A DNA stretch of 17,774 nucleotides from Candidatus Omnitrophota bacterium. GTDB lineage: Bacteria > Omnitrophota > Gorgyraeia > Duberdicusellales > 4484-171. This document shows positions 14,336 through 17,774 of the stretch, in pieces (position 1 is the stretch's first letter; the number at the start of each line of letters is the position of its first letter). The notes below the pieces were generated by a model. That model made no database searches, was not told the origin of the DNA, and saw only the letters and a list, made by a program, of their open reading frames with translations. The stretch is taken from positions 1 through 17,774 of the forward strand of contig JAFGHG010000067.1 of the NCBI GenBank assembly GCA_016939345.1. Reading direction: 5' to 3'. The translations under genes and the position numbers were made by a program.

Positions 14336-16033
14336 CTAAACTTTTGATAAGACGAAATCCGATACTCTCTGCGCAGTTTTTCCGTCAAGTGAATAGAAAA
14401 AGTCATCGATTACTGACTGGGGAATATCCAGATTTCTCTTTAATCTGGAATCAGAAAAGTCATCTAAAAATCCCCTTAAATAAGTTTTAAAATCATCTAG
14501 ATTTCCAAATAAAGGTATAATTTTAACCAAATCTTGCCGGTATAAAAGGCTTTTATCTGAGGTCTTTGTCGTATCGACCACCAGGATCGGCTTTTTGCTG
14601 GGCAAACATTCTAATATAGCTCCGCTCATCCCGCAGGAAACTATGAGATCGGCATCAGGAACGCAATCATAAAGAGCAAGGCTTCGGTTTAAGACCTTGA
14701 CTTTATCTTTATATTTTTCAATAAAACGCAGGTACTGATCAGTATCTCCGATATGAGGTTTGATCAGGCAATGATAATTGTTTTGCTGACTTTGAAGGGT
14801 TTGGAGAGCTGCTTCGATTACCGGATCATTACTGGAGGCGGTTTTGCGTTTAGGCTTAGTCAAGATCAAAACATTAATGGCTTGTTTAATGCTATCAGCA
14901 TGTTTCTGGTTGTCCAAAACATAACAATCAGCCAGGGTTGAACCGACAGCAAACAGGCGTTTGGCAGAAAAACCTTCCTTTTCTGCTATTTTGGCCCGGC
15001 GCTGATTGGAAAACAACACATATTCTGAAAAATAAAACCATTGTTTGATGATATCCGCGGCATTAAAGCTTGGTTCGTAAGTAAAAGTGGGTATATTTTT
15101 ATTCTGACAATTTATCTGCATTATTCTCTGAAAATCAAATCTTTCCGATAAGGCGAATAAAAAAGCTGTATTAAGCCTCCGGCAGTAGCTATCAATAAAA
15201 AACCTTAATTTATAGTAACGTTTCAGGTGGCCGGATAAAAGTTTGTTTACAATGAAGCTTTTATATATCGGCTTTACCTTTGACTGCCAAATCCTTGATC
15301 TCAAGCGGCTTAAGTCATCTTTATATTGAATAAGTAAAGCCTTATCCTTAAACACCTCTTTGAGTGTAGGAAGTTTAACCTTATAAAGACCAAAATAATC
15401 TTTTTCAATAAACTCTGTTCTTGAAGCTTCGCAGATGTAAATAACAGGCGTGTTATTTTTATAAAATTCCTGCATGATCGGTTTAAAGTAATTAAGCTGG
15501 TAGCTCCAGTTAAAACCAACAGCTGTTCCGAACCTTTTTTCTTTAGCATAAGACTTTATCTCTTGGAAAGTCTTTTGATAAGAAAGATCCTGTTTCAGGT
15601 CAAAATTATCCAGGAGGCCTTTTACAATGGTTTTAGGAAATTTTTTCATACTTCTCTTGGCTACTCTCAGCAATAACTTCAGACACTCCATAGGGTTTCT
15701 CTTTATATAGTTTTCCAAATGTTGATTAAGCTCTATATTCGCTTTTTCAAGGTAAATTTGCTGCAGATAAACATTAGTCAGCTTACCACTTATAGACCAT
15801 TTCCAGATAATACCGAAATAATCAAGCCGGTCATTGAAAATCATCTTCTGTTCGCTGTATTCAGGCTTAAAAAATTCCTGGCCAAAAGCATCTTCCCATA
15901 ATTTATTGAGATTTTTAAATATCCAAAATATCTTGGCATTGGCCTCGCGAAAACCAATAGAGCGGGAGAGAAACTCTGTGTCAGCAAAAAAAAGACATAT
16001 AAGAATTATTTTTTTCAGAAAACTTTCTTTCAT
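14336..16033 (-). CDS. GT-B-like glycan/capsule transferase
   Basis: A 565-residue soluble protein with the look of a capsule or CDP-glycerol-transferase-like GT-B enzyme. The C-terminal domain has LIKPH (423-427), a pattern common in these families. Further on, DCVPDADLIVSCGMS (456-470) followed by GAILECL and KPILVVDTTK forms the usual donor-binding block with an Asp, a Ser-rich turn and a Glu. The N-terminal ~300 residues are lysine- and aromatic-rich and not recognisable to me. No signal peptide is convincing, although residues 8-17 are hydrophobic. It overlaps the upstream gene as ATGA and is followed 5 bp later by the sugar epimerase, so it heads the sugar-acid cassette. A role in transferring a CMP- or other nucleotide-activated sugar is plausible. 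The sugar, linkage and exact family are not determined. Confidence 0.7.
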   Translation of the reverse strand: MKESFLKKIILICLFFADTEFLSRSIGFREANAKIFWIFKNLNKLWEDAFGQEFFKPEYSEQKMIFNDRLDYFGIIWKWSISGKLTNVYLQQIYLEKANIELNQHLENYIKRNPMECLKLLLRVAKRSMKKFPKTIVKGLLDNFDLKQDLSYQKTFQEIKSYAKEKRFGTAVGFNWSYQLNYFKPIMQEFYKNNTPVIYICEASRTEFIEKDYFGLYKVKLPTLKEVFKDKALLIQYKDDLSRLRSRIWQSKVKPIYKSFIVNKLLSGHLKRYYKLRFFIDSYCRRLNTAFLFALSERFDFQRIMQINCQNKNIPTFTYEPSFNAADIIKQWFYFSEYVLFSNQRRAKIAEKEGFSAKRLFAVGSTLADCYVLDNQKHADSIKQAINVLILTKPKRKTASSNDPVIEAALQTLQSQQNNYHCLIKPHIGDTDQYLRFIEKYKDKVKVLNRSLALYDCVPDADLIVSCGMSGAILECLPSKKPILVVDTTKTSDKSLLYRQDLVKIIPLFGNLDDFKTYLRGFLDDFSDSRLKRNLDIPQSVIDDFFYSLDGKTAQRVSDFVLSKV

Positions 16034-17774
16034 GATAAGACCACCACTTTGTCTTGGCCGAATTTATCTGCATAAAGGCTGTTTGTCTTTTCAATAGCAT
16101 TATCCTTTAAAAGCCCGGAATCAAATTGATTAAGAAGGCCTTTTATGTATCCGCCTATTCTTATATTGGCCAGGCCGTCGCAAAAAGAATCTCTTTCTTT
16201 TATTATCGAAGACCAGTCGGCAAAACCACTGCAGGATTGCTTATTCTGTTTATAAGCAGTTATTGTCTTTAAAAGCTCATTTATATCGTAAAAAATTATT
16301 TTATTTCTATACTCACGGTAATAAGGATGATCCATATGTTCGCCGAAACAACACTCATATATTACCGTTGGTATTCCGGCTAATACGCATTCAAGGGATG
16401 CTGTGGAATCAGCAAAAACACCGATAGACAAATCTGAAGATTTAGCAGCTTCTACCGGATATTTTGAGCTGTCTAAAAATATTAATCTGCCTTCCTGCTG
16501 AAGCTCTCGAGAAAGCTGGCCAGTTTCCCGGCTGTTATCAAGGATGTTTTTAGTAAGCCGCATCTTGGGCTTTATAATAAGACCTGTATCTTTATTTTTA
16601 AGTATAAAATCAAAAAGGGCCCGGCAAAATTGAAGCATACCGCTTCTGCGAATACCTACGATATTTTCGGTCATAAGATTTATTACAAATCTTACTCCTT
16701 TACCAGCAAGCTGATTTCTAAGCGAATCTGCCTTATCTTTAAAGGCTTTGAAAGTGTAATCAAAAATATATCCGGAATGGATAATATTTTTTATATCCGA
16801 ATGCTTATTGATAAAACACCTCTGATGCTCTTTGCCCCAGACAAAATAAACATCGTCTATGCACTGGCTGGTCAAATCTATGGTAGCTTCTGAGACATTT
16901 GAATAATGATAACTCACTGTGGCTGCGCCGCAGAGCTTTGCAGCAATCTCGCGGTGGGAAAAATGAGCATGCCAGCGAAATTTTATCTTTATATTCTGTA
17001 CTTCAAAAAAATCCTGCCAGTAAGGGAGTCTTATCAATAATACTGAAATAATCTGGCATAAGGAAAAATCTGCACGGCTGCGGGCAGAAAATAAAAGTTT
17101 CAATGATAAAGATAAATTCTTCATTAATAAGACCATCAATCCCGGACCGGGCTTATGTTTTTTTATATATTTGGGTATTTTTTTAAAAAGCCAGTTGCAG
17201 GCCAGTGCTTTTATGCCTTTTTTATCAAGTTTTTCTTTTTCATTTAGGTCTATATCAATAGGCCCGTCAGAATAAATAATAATCCTTCTGGGGTCTATCT
17301 GGGATTCCCGCAGCCAGAACAAATAGTAATTTCTCTTATTTAAAACCTCGATAAAGTTGGGAAAATGGTAATAAGGCAGGCCTATTTTGTTTTCCTTGTT
17401 TTTAGAAATATCCGGTGACAGCATGAAAAAAGAACATAAATACTCTGCTATAGTCCTGAAAAAATGATAAAAGAATTGCACTGTCCGGTTTGCTTTATGA
17501 GCAAAGTGCTTTATTGAATAAAATTTGACCTTATTGGAATCTGCATAGCGAAAAACATACTCTGACCAGTAATTTTTTTTATCTAAAAGAAGTGTTAAAT
17601 CAATGTTATATAAAACACTGCTGGAATTTTGGGACAATGCCCTAGCCATATCGATAAGCAAAAGGTCATCGGCTATATCAAAAGCTATCTCACGTTTGAT
17701 ATAAAGAGATATGCTTTTTTTAACCTCCAAAAACCTTTGGGGAAGGCGATCTAGCAGCGAACCATGACCAAAAA
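16030..17774 (-). CDS. GT-B-like glycan transferase, 5' end beyond window
   Basis: The frame is open from base 16030 up to the right edge. The only start-like codon near the edge is a TTG at 17730, but the GGAGGT there lies inside the frame rather than ahead of it. Codons upstream of it (GHGSLLDRLPQRF) also read as ordinary protein, so I treat the gene as partial. Numbering from that TTG, 566 residues are seen. The C-terminal half resembles GT-B polysaccharide transferases: VWGKEHQ (298-304), HSGYIFDYTF, IIKPK (385-389), and SIGVFADSTASLECVLAGIP (435-454), a donor-site block with a Ser-Thr turn and Glu. The product resembles its downstream neighbour in domain layout more than in sequence. Both probably act on the glycan made by this operon, and neither acceptor nor donor can be named. 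Confidence 0.7.
   Translation of the reverse strand, partial: FGHGSLLDRLPQRFLEVKKSISLYIKREIAFDIADDLLLIDMARALSQNSSSVLYNIDLTLLLDKKNYWSEYVFRYADSNKVKFYSIKHFAHKANRTVQFFYHFFRTIAEYLCSFFMLSPDISKNKENKIGLPYYHFPNFIEVLNKRNYYLFWLRESQIDPRRIIIYSDGPIDIDLNEKEKLDKKGIKALACNWLFKKIPKYIKKHKPGPGLMVLLMKNLSLSLKLLFSARSRADFSLCQIISVLLIRLPYWQDFFEVQNIKIKFRWHAHFSHREIAAKLCGAATVSYHYSNVSEATIDLTSQCIDDVYFVWGKEHQRCFINKHSDIKNIIHSGYIFDYTFKAFKDKADSLRNQLAGKGVRFVINLMTENIVGIRRSGMLQFCRALFDFILKNKDTGLIIKPKMRLTKNILDNSRETGQLSRELQQEGRLIFLDSSKYPVEAAKSSDLSIGVFADSTASLECVLAGIPTVIYECCFGEHMDHPYYREYRNKIIFYDINELLKTITAYKQNKQSCSGFADWSSIIKERDSFCDGLANIRIGGYIKGLLNQFDSGLLKDNAIEKTNSLYADKFGQDKVVVLS

Larger units (their letters stand above)
1..17774 (-). 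other. Single directon, probable polycistronic glycan-biosynthesis operon
   Basis: All sixteen genes share one strand. Stop/start junctions are ATGA at 16030, 13512 and 1155, TAATG at 11062, overlaps of 31 and 8 bp at 9054 and 5148, and gaps of 2-12 bp elsewhere. No intergenic stretch is long enough for a normal promoter or terminator, so the promoter should lie to the right of the window and the end of the unit to the left. Internal promoters within genes cannot be excluded. Confidence 0.65.

Noticed and set aside
1..17774. CRISPR array, tRNA/rRNA, insertion sequence or attachment site
   Set aside because: No direct-repeat series, tRNA-like cloverleaf, transposase motif or terminal inverted repeat was noticed, and the window is almost fully coding.

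Overview
This window is AT-rich bacterial DNA in which every supportable gene lies on the minus strand. Sixteen complete or partial CDSs run head to tail from the right edge to the left edge. Gaps are at most 12 bp, and several junctions are ATGA or TAATG stop/start overlaps. I see no promoter, terminator, RNA gene, CRISPR array or insertion sequence. AGGAGG-type Shine-Dalgarno sites show bacterial translation. The organism cannot be named from this evidence. The mix of radical SAM enzymes, glycosyltransferases and an HPr-kinase-like protein would fit an uncultured, probably diderm bacterium (Omnitrophota-type genomes come to mind, as a guess only).

In transcription order (right to left) the layout is as follows. 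(1) 17774-14336: two large GT-B-like glycan transferases, the first cut by the window edge. (2) 14330-11062: a compact sugar-acid cassette with a tagatose-3-epimerase/IolI-type TIM barrel, an IolB-type isomerase, a divergent DAHP/KDO8P-synthase-like PEP aldolase, and a NeuA/KdsB-like CMP-sugar synthetase. (3) 11062-7477: a B12-binding radical SAM protein, an XAT-type hexapeptide acyltransferase, an APS/PAPS reductase with intact Fe-S and catalytic cysteines, and an EamA/DMT permease. (4) 7473-5148: a GT2 glycosyltransferase fused to a degenerate cytidylyltransferase-like domain, and a DapA/NanA-superfamily lyase with altered active-site motifs. (5) 5155-223: an ABC exporter, then two radical SAM/SPASM proteins flanking an HprK-like P-loop protein. 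(6) 219-1: the start of an unrecognised gene running off the left edge.

The simplest reading is a surface-glycan biosynthesis and export operon. Its core (14330-11062) looks built to make and CMP-activate an unusual 2-keto-3-deoxy (ulosonic) sugar. An aldose or uronate is reshaped by the epimerase and IolB-like isomerase, condensed with PEP by the DAHPS-like enzyme, activated with CTP, and transferred by the glycosyltransferases. The DAHPS-like enzyme keeps the metal- and PEP-site residues but has lost the Arg of the KPRT aldose-phosphate motif and carries an insertion of about 25 residues, so its aldehyde substrate is probably not erythrose 4-phosphate. The APS reductase, acyltransferase and three radical SAM enzymes suggest further decoration, possibly including sulfite-derived chemistry. 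The pathway is an inference from domain content; individual family calls are mostly firm, substrates are not.
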